Assembly: GCF_000243395.2 (NCBI RefSeq)
Contig: NZ_CM001484.1
Location: forward strand, 2,970,524-3,034,523
Length of the DNA stretch: 64,000 bases
Reading direction: 5' to 3'
From: Saccharomonospora glauca K62
Lineage (GTDB): Bacteria > Actinomycetota > Actinomycetes > Mycobacteriales > Pseudonocardiaceae
Shown: in pieces, positions 17,989-28,338 of the stretch
How positions within the stretch are numbered: position 1 is the stretch's first letter
How the letters are laid out: each line of letters opens with the position of its first letter
The notes under the pieces: generated by a model
Told to the model about the DNA's origin: nothing
Databases searched by the model: none
Seen by the model: only the letters and a program-made list of their open reading frames with translations
Position numbers and translations under genes: made by a program

Positions 17989-18723
17989 CTACGACGTCTC
18001 GGGCGAGGCCCCGAGCCCGTCGTCGCCCCGACCACCGGAGGTGTCGGGGTGTCCGACGGGGACGTAGCGAACCTCGGGGCGCCCGACCGTTCCGTAGTGG
18101 GGACGACGGCGGGCTACCCCGTGATCGGCAAGGTACTCGAGATAACGGCGAGCGGTGACACGGGCGACGCCGCTGGCCGCCGCGACGGCGGCGGCCGAGA
18201 CTCCCTCGCGTGCCTCGGCGAGGACCGCGGTGACCGCGTCGAGGGTGGCGGCGCTCATCCCCTTGGGCAGCGGTTCCCGGCCAGGGGTGCGCAGGGTTTC
18301 GAGGACGCGGTCGATGTCGGCCTGACCGCTGGCCTTCCCGAGCCGTGCCACGCGGTCGCGGAACCGCGCGTAGCTGTCGAGTTTGCCTCGCAACGCCGCG
18401 AAAGTGAACGGCTTCAGCAGATACTGCACCACCCCGGCGGAGACCGCGCCGCGCACGAGCTCCAGGTCCCGCGCCGACGTCACCGCGATCACGTCCACCA
18501 AAGCGCCCGTGGCGCGCAGGGTGCGGCACACGTCCAGGCCGTGCGTGTCCGGTAGGTAGAAGTCGAGCAGCATGAGGTCGACCCGATGCCGTGCGCAGAA
18601 CCGCACGGCCGCCCTGCCCGAGTGCACGACGCCCGCCACCGTGAACCCCGCGACCCGTTCGACATACGCCCGATGGGCGTCCGCCGCCACCGGATCGTCC
18701 TCGACCACGAGCACATTGATCAT
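17989..18723 (-). CDS. Response regulator, CitB/DcuR type
   Basis: About 244 aa. The N-terminal receiver domain has LVVEDD, the phospho-acceptor Asp in LMLLDFYLPD (near residue 51) and the conserved KPF. The C-terminal HTH (GVSAAAVAAASGVARVTARR) is typical of regulators partnered with CitA/DcuS kinases. The ATG at 18723 follows GGAGG; the gene overlaps or abuts the kinase stop. Expected to activate the adjacent transporter gene in response to a dicarboxylate. Confidence 0.93.
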   Translation of the reverse strand: MINVLVVEDDPVAADAHRAYVERVAGFTVAGVVHSGRAAVRFCARHRVDLMLLDFYLPDTHGLDVCRTLRATGALVDVIAVTSARDLELVRGAVSAGVVQYLLKPFTFAALRGKLDSYARFRDRVARLGKASGQADIDRVLETLRTPGREPLPKGMSAATLDAVTAVLAEAREGVSAAAVAAASGVARVTARRYLEYLADHGVARRRPHYGTVGRPEVRYVPVGHPDTSGGRGDDGLGASPETS

Positions 18724-18740
18724 CCGTGATGCCTCCGCTA

Positions 18741-20396
18741 TCACTCTAAAGAGCTAGCGGCGCGGCGGGACGCTGCGGAAAGAGGAATACGTACCGTGAA
18801 CACGGCGCCGCTGTCCGCAGCGTTGGCGACGGTCACCGTGCCACCGAGACGACGCACTGTCTGCCCCACGAGCGCCAGGCCGAGACCCCGCCCGGTGTCC
18901 CCGCCTCCCGACTTGGTGGACCACCCGCGACGGAAGATCCGCGAGCCGACCGCGGGGTCGATGCCGGGCCCGGAATCGGCGACTCGAATGACGAGCACCT
19001 CGTTCTCGGTCTTGACCGTGACCCGGATGGTGGGAGCGCGGTCGGCCGCCGTCTCGATCGCCGCGTCCATCGCGTTGTCGACGAGATTGCCGAGCACGGT
19101 GATGAGGTCGCGCGAGTCGATCGCGGCGCTCGTGTCGTCGAGGACGGTGTCGTCCGTGATCACCAGTTCGACCCCGCGTTCGGCGGCCTCGCTCAACTTG
19201 CCCAGCAGCAGGGCGGCCAGGACGGGCTCCGAGACCGCGCCCAGCACCCTGTCCGTGAGTTCCTGCGCGGTGCGCAACTCCGCCGTGGCCAGTGCCACCG
19301 CCTGCTCGGTGCGGCCGAGTTCCACGAGCGAGACCACCGCGTGGAGCCGGTTGGCCGACTCGTGGGCCTGGGCCCGCAGTGATTCGGCGAATCCCCGTAC
19401 GGTGTCCAACTCCCCCGTCAGGGACTGCAACTCGGTGTGGTCGCGCAGGGTCACCACGTTGCCCATCGCGCGTCCTCGCGAGCGCACCGGGACGGTGTTG
19501 ACGAGCAGGACCCTGGTCTCGGTCACGTGCAGCTCGTCGCGCACCTGCTCCCGCGCGGTCAACGTGCGGGCCAGCGCGTCCGCGAGCCCGAGTTCGGCCA
19601 CCGGGAAGCCGCGCACATCCCCCCGGAGATCGAGCAAATCCGCCGCGGCGTCGTTGTACAACCCGACCCGGCCGTCCCGGTCGACCAGCACGAGTCCTTC
19701 CCGCACGGAGTGGAGGATGGCCTCGTAGTAGTCGAACATGCGGCTCAGTTCCTCCGGCGCCACCCCGCGAGTCTGCGCGCGCAGGCGGTTGCTCACCGCC
19801 ACGCTGCCGACCACGCCCACGAACAGCGCTCCCGCGGCGACCCCCAGCACGAGCGACAGCCTCTGAGCGAGTTCCGTCGAGATCGCCTCCACGGTGATTC
19901 CGACGGCCACCAGGGCCACCACGTCGCCGTCGACGAACACCGGTGCGACCGCGCGCACCGACGGACCGAGCGTGCCGGTGTAGGTCTCGGTGAACGCGCG
20001 TCCCCGCAGCGCGGGGTCGATGGTGCCGATGAACGGCTCGCCGATGCGGTCGGGGTCGGGATGGGTGTAGCGGGTGCGGTCGCGGTCCATGATGGTGATG
20101 AAGCCGACCCCGGTGTCGGCACGGACCCGCTCGGCGAACGGCTGCAACCTCACGCTGGGGTCCGGGAGCGTCACCGCCTCGCGCACGTCACGGGAGTCGG
20201 CGATGGTGGCCGCGACCGCGACGACCTCCTCGGCGGCCTTCTCCTCCACGGTGCTCTCGGCGTCGAGGTAGGCGAGCACGGCGCCCCCCAGCACCAGCAC
20301 GCCCACCACGGCCAACTGCAGGACCAGCAACTGTCTGGCGACGCTCCAGCTCCGCCCGCGGGGGCGGGAAGTACCGAAGCGGGACGAACGGCGCAT
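18741..20396 (-). CDS. Sensor histidine kinase, CitA/DcuS type
   Basis: About 551 aa: TM1 (about 22-42), an extracytoplasmic Cache/PAS sensor domain, TM2 (about 175-198), a cytoplasmic PAS (AILHSVREGLVLVDRDG), an SPOB-like dimerisation helix with His in AQAHESANRLHAV (near 345), and an ATPase domain with NLVDNAMDA, DSGPGID and GRGLGLAL. The membrane-linked sensor probably detects C4-dicarboxylates or citrate, judged from family and the divergent dctA-like gene. The start is uncertain: no good ribosome site precedes ATG 20396. Confidence 0.92.
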   Translation of the reverse strand: MRRSSRFGTSRPRGRSWSVARQLLVLQLAVVGVLVLGGAVLAYLDAESTVEEKAAEEVVAVAATIADSRDVREAVTLPDPSVRLQPFAERVRADTGVGFITIMDRDRTRYTHPDPDRIGEPFIGTIDPALRGRAFTETYTGTLGPSVRAVAPVFVDGDVVALVAVGITVEAISTELAQRLSLVLGVAAGALFVGVVGSVAVSNRLRAQTRGVAPEELSRMFDYYEAILHSVREGLVLVDRDGRVGLYNDAAADLLDLRGDVRGFPVAELGLADALARTLTAREQVRDELHVTETRVLLVNTVPVRSRGRAMGNVVTLRDHTELQSLTGELDTVRGFAESLRAQAHESANRLHAVVSLVELGRTEQAVALATAELRTAQELTDRVLGAVSEPVLAALLLGKLSEAAERGVELVITDDTVLDDTSAAIDSRDLITVLGNLVDNAMDAAIETAADRAPTIRVTVKTENEVLVIRVADSGPGIDPAVGSRIFRRGWSTKSGGGDTGRGLGLALVGQTVRRLGGTVTVANAADSGAVFTVRIPLSAASRRAASSLE

Positions 20397-20515
20397 CGGT
20401 TCATGAGAACACACCCCCTCGGCGAGTTTTCACGACCGAAATGAACACAATCGTGACTCGCACGGGATCGGTTCCCATAGTCATCCTGATCCCCCGACAG
20501 CACTTCGAGGAGGCA

Positions 20516-21877
20516 ATGTTGCCTGGACCGTCGCCCACGGCCGAGAATCCGCCACGGCGTCGCGACCGGATGCACTACCTGTACCTGGCTGTGATCGCCG
20601 CGGTGGTGCTGGGTGTCCTCGTCGGTTTCGCCGCCCCCGACGTGGCGAAGGAGCTCAAGCCACTGGGCACCGGCTTCGTCAATCTGATCAAGATGATGAT
20701 CAGCCCGATCATCTTCTGCACCATCGTGCTCGGCATCGGGTCGGTCGCGAAGGCGGCCAGCGTGGGCAAGGTGGGTCTGCTGGCCGTCGGCTACTTCCTG
20801 CTGATGTCCACCTTCGCGCTGGGCATCGGTCTCGTGGTCGGCAACGTCCTGCACCCCGGTGAGGGTATGGAGCTCGACCCCGCGGCCGCCGCGGCGGCGC
20901 AGGAGAGCGCGTCGGAGGGCGAGGGAACGGTCGACTTCCTCCTCGGCATCATCCCCGACACCCTGATCTCGGCGTTCACGGCTGACTCGGTGCTGCAGAC
21001 CCTGCTCGTGGCGCTGCTCGCCGGGTTCGCGCTGCAGAAGATGGGGCAGGCGGGCCAGCCGATCCTGCGCGGCATCGAGCACATCCAGCGGCTCGTGTTC
21101 CGCATCCTCTCGATGATCATGTGGGCGGCGCCCGTGGGCGCGTTCGGCGCGATCGCGGCCGTCGTCGGCGAGACCGGGTGGGACGCGCTGCGCAGCCTGG
21201 CCGTCATCATGATCGGCTTCTACGTGACCTGTCTGCTGTTCATCTTCGTGGTGCTCGGAGCCGTGCTGTGGCTCGGCGCGCGGGTCAACATCTTCAAGCT
21301 GCTGGGCTACCTCGGCCGGGAGTTCCTGCTCATCGTGTCGACGTCGTCGTCGGAGTCGGCGCTGCCGCGGCTCATCGCGAAGATGGAACACGTCGGTGTC
21401 AGCAAGCCCGTCGTGGGCATCACGGTGCCCACCGGCTACTCGTTCAACCTGGACGGCACCGCGATCTACCTGACGATGGCCACGCTGTTCATCGCCACCG
21501 CGCAGGGCAGCCCGCTCAGCATCGGGGAGCAGATCTCGCTGCTGGTGTTCATGATCATCGCCTCGAAGGGCGCCGCCGGTGTCAGCGGGGCGGGCATCGC
21601 GACCCTCGCGGGTGGTCTCCAGTCGCACCGGCCCGAGCTCGTGGACGGGGTGGGCTTCATCCTCGGCATCGACCGGTTCATGTCGGAGGCCCGCGCGCTG
21701 ACGAACTTCGCGGGCAACGCCGTCGCGACCGTCCTGATCGGGTCGTGGACGAAGCAGCTCGACCGCGAGCGGCTCTCCCGTGTGCTCTCGGGCGAGGAGC
21801 CGTTCGACGAGACGACGCTCGTGGACGACCACGCCCCGGCGTCCGACGCCGACGCCAAGCAGCCGGCCCACGCCTGA
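20516..21877 (+). CDS. dctA: C4-dicarboxylate:cation symporter (DctA, DAACS family)
   Basis: About 453-aa inner-membrane carrier for succinate, fumarate, malate or related acids. The LKMMISPIIFCTIVLGIG segment, the serine-rich reentrant loop VSTSSSESALPRL and TGYSFNLDGTAIYL identify the dicarboxylate/amino acid:cation symporter family. The ATG at 20516 is preceded by GAGGAGG. Divergent from the two-component genes, which very likely control it. A glutamate/aspartate carrier is the main alternative. Confidence 0.9.
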   Translation: MLPGPSPTAENPPRRRDRMHYLYLAVIAAVVLGVLVGFAAPDVAKELKPLGTGFVNLIKMMISPIIFCTIVLGIGSVAKAASVGKVGLLAVGYFLLMSTFALGIGLVVGNVLHPGEGMELDPAAAAAAQESASEGEGTVDFLLGIIPDTLISAFTADSVLQTLLVALLAGFALQKMGQAGQPILRGIEHIQRLVFRILSMIMWAAPVGAFGAIAAVVGETGWDALRSLAVIMIGFYVTCLLFIFVVLGAVLWLGARVNIFKLLGYLGREFLLIVSTSSSESALPRLIAKMEHVGVSKPVVGITVPTGYSFNLDGTAIYLTMATLFIATAQGSPLSIGEQISLLVFMIIASKGAAGVSGAGIATLAGGLQSHRPELVDGVGFILGIDRFMSEARALTNFAGNAVATVLIGSWTKQLDRERLSRVLSGEEPFDETTLVDDHAPASDADAKQPAHA

Positions 21878-21891
21878 GCGTTACGGGTCTC

Positions 21892-21957
21892 GACACGACG
21901 AGGCTCCCGTGGTTACGTCCCTCGTAGCGGAGGTGACCACGGGAGCCTCGTGTCGTG
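21892..21957. terminator. Bidirectional terminator between dctA and uvrA
   Basis: A perfect 15-bp inverted repeat (arms 21899-21913 and 21936-21950, CGAGGCTCCCGTGGT), extended by imperfect CACGA/TCGTG pairing, sits between two convergent genes. Confidence 0.8.
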
Positions 21958-21982
21958 AGTACCCGGTCCCGGCGGGCGGAGG

Positions 21983-24841
21983 TCAGTTCCGCAGCAGTGG
22001 CGCGAGGAACTTCCCGGTGTAACTGCCCTCCGTGGCCGCGACCTCCTCCGGCGTGCCTTCGGCGACGATCGTGCCGCCGCCGGAGCCGCCCTCCGGGCCG
22101 AGGTCGATGATCCAGTCGGACGTCTTGATGACGTCGAGGTTGTGCTCGATCACGATGACCGTGTTGCCCTTGTCGACCAGCCCGTTGATCACGCCGAGCA
22201 ACTTACGGATGTCCTCGAAGTGCAGGCCCGTGGTGGGCTCGTCGAGGATGTAGACGGTCTTGCCCGTCGAACGCTTCTGCAGCTCGCTGGCGAGCTTCAC
22301 CCGCTGGGCCTCACCACCGGAGAGCGTGGGCGCGGGCTGGCCGAGCCGGACGTAGCCCAACCCCACGTCGACCAGCGTCTGCAGGTGCCGGTGGATGGCC
22401 TTGATGGGCTCGAAGAACTCGGCGGCCTCCTCGATGGGCATGTCGAGGACCTCGGCCACCGTCTTGCCCTTGTAGTGCACTTCGAGCGTCTCGCGGTTGT
22501 AGCGGGCGCCCTTGCAGACCTCGCACGGCACGTAGACGTCCGGCAGGAAGTTCATCTCGATCTTGATGGTGCCGTCGCCCGCGCACGCCTCGCACCGGCC
22601 GCCCTTGACGTTGAACGAGAACCGTCCCGGCTGGTAGCCACGAACCTTCGCCTCGGTGGTGGCCGCGAACAGCTTGCGGATGTGGTCCCACACGCCGGTG
22701 TAGGTCGCCGGGTTCGACCTCGGGGTCCGGCCGATGGGTGACTGGTCGACGCGGACCAGCTTGTCGACGTGGTCGAGTCCCTTGACGCGCCGGTGACGTC
22801 CGGGCACCTGCCGGGCATTGTTCAGCTTGTTCGCCAGCACCGTGGCCAGGATGTCGTTGACCAGCGTCGACTTCCCCGACCCGGACACGCCGGTGACCGA
22901 CACCAGGCAGCCGAGGGGGAACGACACGTCGATGTTGCGTAGGTTGTTCTCGCGGGCACCCACCACCGTCAGCTGGCGCTTGGGGTCCCTCGGCCTGCGT
23001 ACGGCGGGCACGTCGATCGAACGGCGGCCCGAGAGGTAGTCACCGGTGAGCGACTTTTTGTTCCGCACCAATTTCTCGTACGGGCCGCTGTGCACGATCA
23101 GACCGCCGTGCTCGCCCGCGCCGGGACCGATGTCGACGACCCAGTCGCTCGCGCGGATCGTGTCCTCGTCGTGCTCGACGACGATCAGCGTGTTGCCGAG
23201 GTCGCGAAGCCGCGTGAGTGTCTCGATGAGGCGATGGTTGTCCCGCTGGTGCAGTCCGATGGACGGCTCGTCGAGCACGTACAGCACACCCACGAGCCCG
23301 GACCCGATCTGCGTGGCCAGGCGGATGCGCTGTGCCTCCCCGCCGGACAGCGTGGCCGCCGCGCGGTCGAGGGAGAGGTAGTCCAGGCCGACGTCGAGCA
23401 GGAAGTGCAGGCGCGCCTGGATCTCCTTGAGCACGGCGCCGGCGATCATGGCCTCGCGGGGGCCGAGCCGGAGCCCGTCCAGGAACTTCGACGCCTCCGC
23501 CACCGACAGCGCGCACACCTCGGCGATGGAGAGCTCCCCGAGCTCCTCGTGTTCCAGCGTGACGGCGAGGATCTCGGGCTTGAGACGGGTGCCCTGACAG
23601 GCCGGACACGGCACCTCGCGCATGTAGCCCTCGTAGCGTTCGCGCGCCCACTCGGACTCGGTCTGCTCGTGCCTGCGCTCCAGGAAGGGGATGACGCCTT
23701 CGAAGTTGGCGTAGTAGGAGCGCTTCCGGCCATAGCGGTTGCGGTAGCTGACGTGGACCTGTTCGTCGACGCCGTGCAGGATCGCCTTCTGCACCTTCGC
23801 GGGCAGCTTCCGCCACGGGGTGTCCATCCGGAAGCCCATGGTGGTCGCCAGGGATTCCAGCAGTCGCTGGAAGTACTCCGCGCTCTGCCCGCCCGACCAC
23901 GGGGCGATGGCGCCTTCCGCGAGCGAGAGCTCGTCGTCGGGCACCACCATCTCGGGGTCGACCTCCTTGCGGACCCCGATGCCGGTGCACTCGGGGCAGG
24001 CCCCGTAGGGCGCGTTGAAGGAGAACGACCTCGGTTCGAGGTCCTCGATCGTGAGCGGGTGGCCGTTGGGGCAGGCGAGGTTCTCGGAGAAACCGCGCGT
24101 GCGGTGGGGGTCGTGCTCGGGGAGGTCCACGAACTCCAGCTCGACGAGGCCGTCGGCGAGCCTCAACGCGGTCTCGATCGAGTCCGTGAGCCGCTGTTTG
24201 GCGCTGGGCTTGACGGTGAGCCGGTCGACGACCACGCCGATGTCGTGCTTTTCCTGCTTCTTCAGCTTGGGCGGGTCGGACAACGGGTGGACCGTGCCGT
24301 CCACGCGGACCCGCGCGAAGCCCTGCTGCTGCAGGTTGGCGAACAGGTCCACGTACTCGCCCTTACGCCCGCGCACCACCGGAGCGACGACCTGGAAGCG
24401 GGTGCCCTGCTCCATGTCCAGGACCTGGTCGACGATCTGCTGCGGGGTCTGTTTGCTGATCGGTTCGCCGCACTGCGGGCAGTGGGGTTTGCCCGCGCGG
24501 GCGTACAGCAGCCTGAGGTAGTCGTAGACCTCGGTGATGGTGCCGACCGTGGAACGCGGGTTGCGCGACGTGGATTTCTGGTCGATCGACACGGCGGGCG
24601 ACAGTCCCTCGATGAACTCCACGTCGGGCTTGTCCATCTGCCCCAGGAACTGGCGCGCGTACGCGGACAGCGACTCCACGTAGCGCCGCTGCCCCTCCGC
24701 GAAGATGGTGTCGAACGCGAGGCTGGACTTACCGGACCCCGAAAGGCCCGTGAACACGATCAGGCTGTCTCTGGGAAGGTCGAGGTCGACGCCGCGTAGG
24801 TTGTGTTCGCGGGCGCCACGGACTACGAGGCGATCAGCCAC
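21983..24841 (-). CDS. uvrA: Excinuclease ABC subunit A
   Basis: Damage-recognition ATPase of nucleotide excision repair. About 952 aa with two ABC modules: Walker [13 protein letters not shown] and [10 protein letters not shown], two signature segments ([18 protein letters not shown]), and zinc fingers in [23 protein letters not shown] and CEVCKGARY. The GTG at 24841 follows AAGGGATC. No SOS box is visible upstream. Confidence 0.97.
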   Translation of the reverse strand: MADRLVVRGAREHNLRGVDLDLPRDSLIVFTGLSGSGKSSLAFDTIFAEGQRRYVESLSAYARQFLGQMDKPDVEFIEGLSPAVSIDQKSTSRNPRSTVGTITEVYDYLRLLYARAGKPHCPQCGEPISKQTPQQIVDQVLDMEQGTRFQVVAPVVRGRKGEYVDLFANLQQQGFARVRVDGTVHPLSDPPKLKKQEKHDIGVVVDRLTVKPSAKQRLTDSIETALRLADGLVELEFVDLPEHDPHRTRGFSENLACPNGHPLTIEDLEPRSFSFNAPYGACPECTGIGVRKEVDPEMVVPDDELSLAEGAIAPWSGGQSAEYFQRLLESLATTMGFRMDTPWRKLPAKVQKAILHGVDEQVHVSYRNRYGRKRSYYANFEGVIPFLERRHEQTESEWARERYEGYMREVPCPACQGTRLKPEILAVTLEHEELGELSIAEVCALSVAEASKFLDGLRLGPREAMIAGAVLKEIQARLHFLLDVGLDYLSLDRAAATLSGGEAQRIRLATQIGSGLVGVLYVLDEPSIGLHQRDNHRLIETLTRLRDLGNTLIVVEHDEDTIRASDWVVDIGPGAGEHGGLIVHSGPYEKLVRNKKSLTGDYLSGRRSIDVPAVRRPRDPKRQLTVVGARENNLRNIDVSFPLGCLVSVTGVSGSGKSTLVNDILATVLANKLNNARQVPGRHRRVKGLDHVDKLVRVDQSPIGRTPRSNPATYTGVWDHIRKLFAATTEAKVRGYQPGRFSFNVKGGRCEACAGDGTIKIEMNFLPDVYVPCEVCKGARYNRETLEVHYKGKTVAEVLDMPIEEAAEFFEPIKAIHRHLQTLVDVGLGYVRLGQPAPTLSGGEAQRVKLASELQKRSTGKTVYILDEPTTGLHFEDIRKLLGVINGLVDKGNTVIVIEHNLDVIKTSDWIIDLGPEGGSGGGTIVAEGTPEEVAATEGSYTGKFLAPLLRN

Positions 24842-24895
24842 CCGAGATCCCTTCAACTGGTGTGTGGAAGACGCCGGAAGTCGGCCGGCACCATG

Positions 24896-26094
24896 CTAGG
24901 GCGGGCCACCGACAAAAGTGCCGCGAGTGCCGTGTGAGCCGACCGATGGGGTGGGGCGCACCACAGCGGGCGCGGTTCGTCGCGGGGCGAGCCGGCGATA
25001 CGCCGGGCGCTCGACGAGAACGGTCAAGAGCCAGCCCAGTACCAGGGCCACCCCGGCCACCACCGACAAGCGTAACCACCAGGGCGAGACCCCGGCTTCG
25101 GACAGCGTCCTGGCCACGACGTAGCCGATCTGCTGGTGGACGAGGTACAGGCCGTAGCTGATCCCGGCCAGCCAGAAGATGGGGCGACGCAACGAGCGCA
25201 GCACGCCGACGCCCCAGTCGGGGCCTCGGGCCGCCGCGCACATCGCCCCGAGCATGAGGGCGAACCCGAGCACGGCGTACCACGGGCCGTGGAAGCACTG
25301 GATCACCAGGGCGGTCGCCAGCAACGCGCCGAGCTGCGCCGAGGAGAGTCGACGCTGCTGCCACAGCCAGATCGCCACCCCCGCGGCGAACAGGTACGCC
25401 CGGAGCATCCCGGTGGCGGCGGGCAGCACCCCGACATAGTCGCGCACCGCGCGCGCCACCGCGGAGATTGCCATCGCCGACCACAGCACCGGGGGAGCCC
25501 CCACTCGCCGGTGCATTCCGCTGCGCCACAGCAGCGCGGCCGCCGCGAACGCGGCCACCTGCACCGGCATGGTCCAGTAGGAGCCGTCGATCCGGTGCCA
25601 GCCGTCGGGGTTCCACTCGTGCAGCAGGAACAGGTGCAGCAGGAGATCGTTCAGATCCGGCACGTGCCAGGCGGGCAGGGCGTCCGGCGCGGGCTCCGGC
25701 GGCATGATCGGGTCGAGAAACAGCAACCCCAGCAGTCCTTGCTGGTGCTCGCCTCCGTTGAATCGCACGACCGCGTATCGCGACACCACGTAGACCCCAG
25801 GAGCACGGCCGCCAGGTAGGCGGGCAGCAGCCGGGCCAGGCGCGTCCGGAACCACCGACCCGGTGCCCCGCGTCGGAGGGCGGGTCCGATGAAGTAGCCC
25901 GAGAGCACGAGCAGGGTGATCGTGCCGAACCGGAGGTCGATCCGCACGGGGTACGGCTCGATGCCGGGGATGGTGGACGCGAGACCGGTGAAGTGACCGA
26001 GCAGCACCAGCAGGATGGCCACGACCCGGATCACGTCCCAGCTGAACCGGCGGGACGTTCGTGGCACCGGTTCCGAACGGGCCACGACGGTCAC
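24896..26094 (-). pseudogene. Acyltransferase family 3 membrane protein, frameshifted
   Basis: The protein is split between two frames. The N-terminal part (about 26094 to 25800) starts near TVVARSEPVPRTSRRF and has WDVIRVVAILLVLLGHF with the catalytic-type His, then ends LARLLPAYLAAVLL. The rest (about 25797 to 24896), from VYVVSRYAVVRFN, has the remaining membrane helices and ends with VERPAYR. Together they make a normal acyltransferase-3 protein of roughly 400 aa. One base appears missing in the C-run at 25795-25798. It could be a real pseudogene, a phase-variable tract or a sequencing error. Confidence 0.75.
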
Positions 26095-26203
26095 GACGAC
26101 ACCCCCGCCCTCATTCGGTGGACACACGCGAAGAGCAGACCCTAGCCGGGGCCGCGTCCCGGCCTGTCTCGGGGGTTGGTACTCGATTGACTACCGTAGG
26201 ACC

Positions 26204-26881
26204 GTGAACGTCACGGAGGACTACACCGGCCACGTCGAACCCGGTGGTGCCGCTGCCCGGCGCACGCTCGACGCGCTGACCATCACGAAGGTGTCGGTCG
26301 GCCCCATGGACAACAACGCCTACCTGTTGGTGTGCCGCGCCACCAACGAGGCCCTGGTCATCGACGCCGCGAACGACTACGAGCGCTTGTCCGACCTCAT
26401 CGGACACGGCCCCGACCGTCCGGCCCTGCGCACGATCGTCACGACTCACCAGCACGCCGACCACTGGCAGGCGCTGGGTGCGCTGGCCGGTGCCTACGGC
26501 GCCGACACCGTGGTCCACCCCGCGGACGCCGATCCGCTGCCCGTCCCCCCGGACATCCTCGTCGAGCACGGTGACACGATCGCCGTCGGCGAGGTCACGT
26601 TGGAGGTCATCCACCTGCGGGGTCACACCCCCGGCTCGATCGCGCTGCTCTACCGCGACCCACAGGGGCACCCCCACCTCTTCACCGGTGACTCGCTCTT
26701 CCCCGGAGGCGTGGGCAAGACCACGTCGCCGGAGAACTTCACCTCGCTCATCGACGACGTGGAACAGCGGATCTTCGACCAGCTCCCCGACGAGACGTGG
26801 TTCTATCCCGGCCACGGCGACGACTCCACGCTCGGGGCGGAGCGGCCGAAGCTGCCCGAATGGCGTGCTCGCGGATGGTGA
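26204..26881 (+). CDS. Metallo-beta-lactamase-fold hydrolase (glyoxalase II-like)
   Basis: About 225 aa. The metal-binding motif is THQHADHW (HxHxDH), with further ligands in RGHTPGS, FTGDSLFPGG and YPGHGDD. The fold and spacing resemble hydroxyacylglutathione hydrolase-type enzymes; the substrate is unknown and actinobacteria would use mycothiol rather than glutathione. The GTG at 26204 lacks a ribosome site, suggesting a leaderless mRNA. A similar gene adjoins uvrA in mycobacteria. Confidence 0.88.
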   Translation: MNVTEDYTGHVEPGGAAARRTLDALTITKVSVGPMDNNAYLLVCRATNEALVIDAANDYERLSDLIGHGPDRPALRTIVTTHQHADHWQALGALAGAYGADTVVHPADADPLPVPPDILVEHGDTIAVGEVTLEVIHLRGHTPGSIALLYRDPQGHPHLFTGDSLFPGGVGKTTSPENFTSLIDDVEQRIFDQLPDETWFYPGHGDDSTLGAERPKLPEWRARGW

Positions 26882-27115
26882 CCGGCGCGACCGCGCGCTC
26901 GTGAGCGTGGACGTCGGGGTGGCGGGGCCGAAGCTTCGTCACCCCGAGGTGTCCGTCCGCCGTCCGGCATCGACTCGCGTGGCGTAGGAGCGGTGCGGCT
27001 CCTCTCCCTTCCCCGACCACGCCGGCTCGTCCCCGAAGGCCACCGCGCCGAGCGCGGCGGGGCAGCGATGTCGCCCGCCGAAGGTCGCATGAGGACGAGC
27101 GGCCGGCCGTCGAGT
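26882..27115. other. Intergenic, nothing recognised
   Basis: The 234 bp between the hydrolase and the convergent NUDIX gene contain no convincing gene, RNA or strong hairpin. Open frames here are low-complexity Arg/Pro/Ser sequence without motifs. Confidence 0.4.
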
Positions 27116-27517
27116 TCAGTCGATCTCTCCGCGTTCGGCGAGGACACCGAGGACCCGCCGCCCGGCGGGAGGACAGCGATGCCCGTCGGCCGCTCCCAGC
27201 CACGCCAGCTCGGCGATCTCGCGCCCCGGCCGCAACTGGCCGTCGTACCGGGCGGTGTAGGCGGTCATGTGCACCCTGCGTCCGTCGGAGTAGCCGTCGG
27301 CGAGTTCGTCGAGCACCGCGAACAAACTGAAGCTGCGCGGGTCCAACTCCACCCCCAGCTCCTCGCGAATCTCCCGGCACAGGCACTCGACGTCGCTCTC
27401 GCCCGCCTCCCGTTTGCCGCCGGGAAGGTAGAACTTCTCCTTGCCCCGAGTCCGCACGGTCAGCAGTCGCCGGTCCCGAACGAACACCCACGACACGCTG
27501 TCGATCACCTTGGTCAC
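27116..27517 (-). CDS. NUDIX hydrolase
   Basis: About 133 aa with a full Nudix box: GGKREAGESDVECLCREIREE then LGV (about residues 34-57). These enzymes hydrolyse nucleoside diphosphate derivatives; the substrate is not evident. GTG start at 27517. Confidence 0.88.
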   Translation of the reverse strand: MTKVIDSVSWVFVRDRRLLTVRTRGKEKFYLPGGKREAGESDVECLCREIREELGVELDPRSFSLFAVLDELADGYSDGRRVHMTAYTARYDGQLRPGREIAELAWLGAADGHRCPPAGRRVLGVLAERGEID

Positions 27518-27719
27518 GGGTTCCGACGCTAACGGGACACCGGGCGGGTGACGGTGACGGGGCGTGGGAAGCCTGGACAGAGCAGCTTCGCGAGGGCAGA
27601 CTGAGCGGGCAGCTACGGAAAGTGTTTAATGTTGTGCGTTGTGTGTCGATTCCGGTGAATTCCCGCGCAACAGGGCGGCAAAAGCGCACGAACCCGCACA
27701 TCCGGGCTACCCTGGGCGC

Positions 27720-28307
27720 ATGACGACCATCGCCCTCAAAAACGTTCTCGCCAAGGCGGGTCTCAAGGCGGACCCCACCGAGTTTCTGGCGCTGGTCGAA
27801 GACGCGGCCAGGCGTTTGACTCCCCCGAGCCCGAACCCGTCGCACTACTTCTCGGCCGAGCAGCGGGCGGCCCTTGAGGATGTGGGGCTCGATCTGAGCC
27901 CGACGAGTGACGACGAGCAGGACCACCGGGCCCGGATGGTGGCCGCGCACGCGGTGTTGGCCGACTCCTCCCTCACCGTCAGCGAAGCGGCGTCGCTGCT
28001 CGGAGTCGACGACAGCCGTATCCGACACAGATTGAAGGAAGGCAGGCTCACCGGCTGGAAGGCACAGGGTGGGTGGCGGCTGCCCGCGTGGCAGTTCACG
28101 TCCAGCGGTGTGCTTCCCGGACTCGACGTCGTGCTGCGCGCCGTGCCCGACGACCAGCCCGTCCTGGTGGTCGCGGCGTTCATGAGCACACCCCAGACCG
28201 ACCTGGTGATCAACGGTAGACCTGCCACCCCGAGACAATGGTTGCTCGCGGGCGGCGACCCCGAGTTCGTGGCCGAACTGGCCGCCGAGCTCGGCACCCC
28301 CGTCTGA
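27720..28307 (+). CDS. HTH protein upstream of RES domain gene (probable antitoxin)
   Basis: About 195 aa. A helix-turn-helix is seen in LTVSEAASLLGVDDSRIRHR (residues about 82-101). The C-terminal segment VINGRPATPRQWLLAGGDPEFVAEL resembles the ParS/MbcA-type antitoxin tail. The ATG at 27720 has a TACCCT -10-like box 6 bp upstream and no ribosome site, so it is probably leaderless. It lies 31 bp before a RES-domain gene, the arrangement of RES/Xre toxin-antitoxin pairs. The residues 1-80 are unlike compact antitoxins. Confidence 0.7.
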   Translation: MTTIALKNVLAKAGLKADPTEFLALVEDAARRLTPPSPNPSHYFSAEQRAALEDVGLDLSPTSDDEQDHRARMVAAHAVLADSSLTVSEAASLLGVDDSRIRHRLKEGRLTGWKAQGGWRLPAWQFTSSGVLPGLDVVLRAVPDDQPVLVVAAFMSTPQTDLVINGRPATPRQWLLAGGDPEFVAELAAELGTPV

Positions 28308-28338
28308 CCCCAAGTCCCGGATCGGTTAGTCACGGTTC

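Noticed and set aside
17990-20396. Citrate-specific transport control
   Set aside because: Kinase family covers citrate and C4-dicarboxylates; the adjacent DctA-type carrier favours C4-dicarboxylates, but substrate cannot be fixed from sequence.
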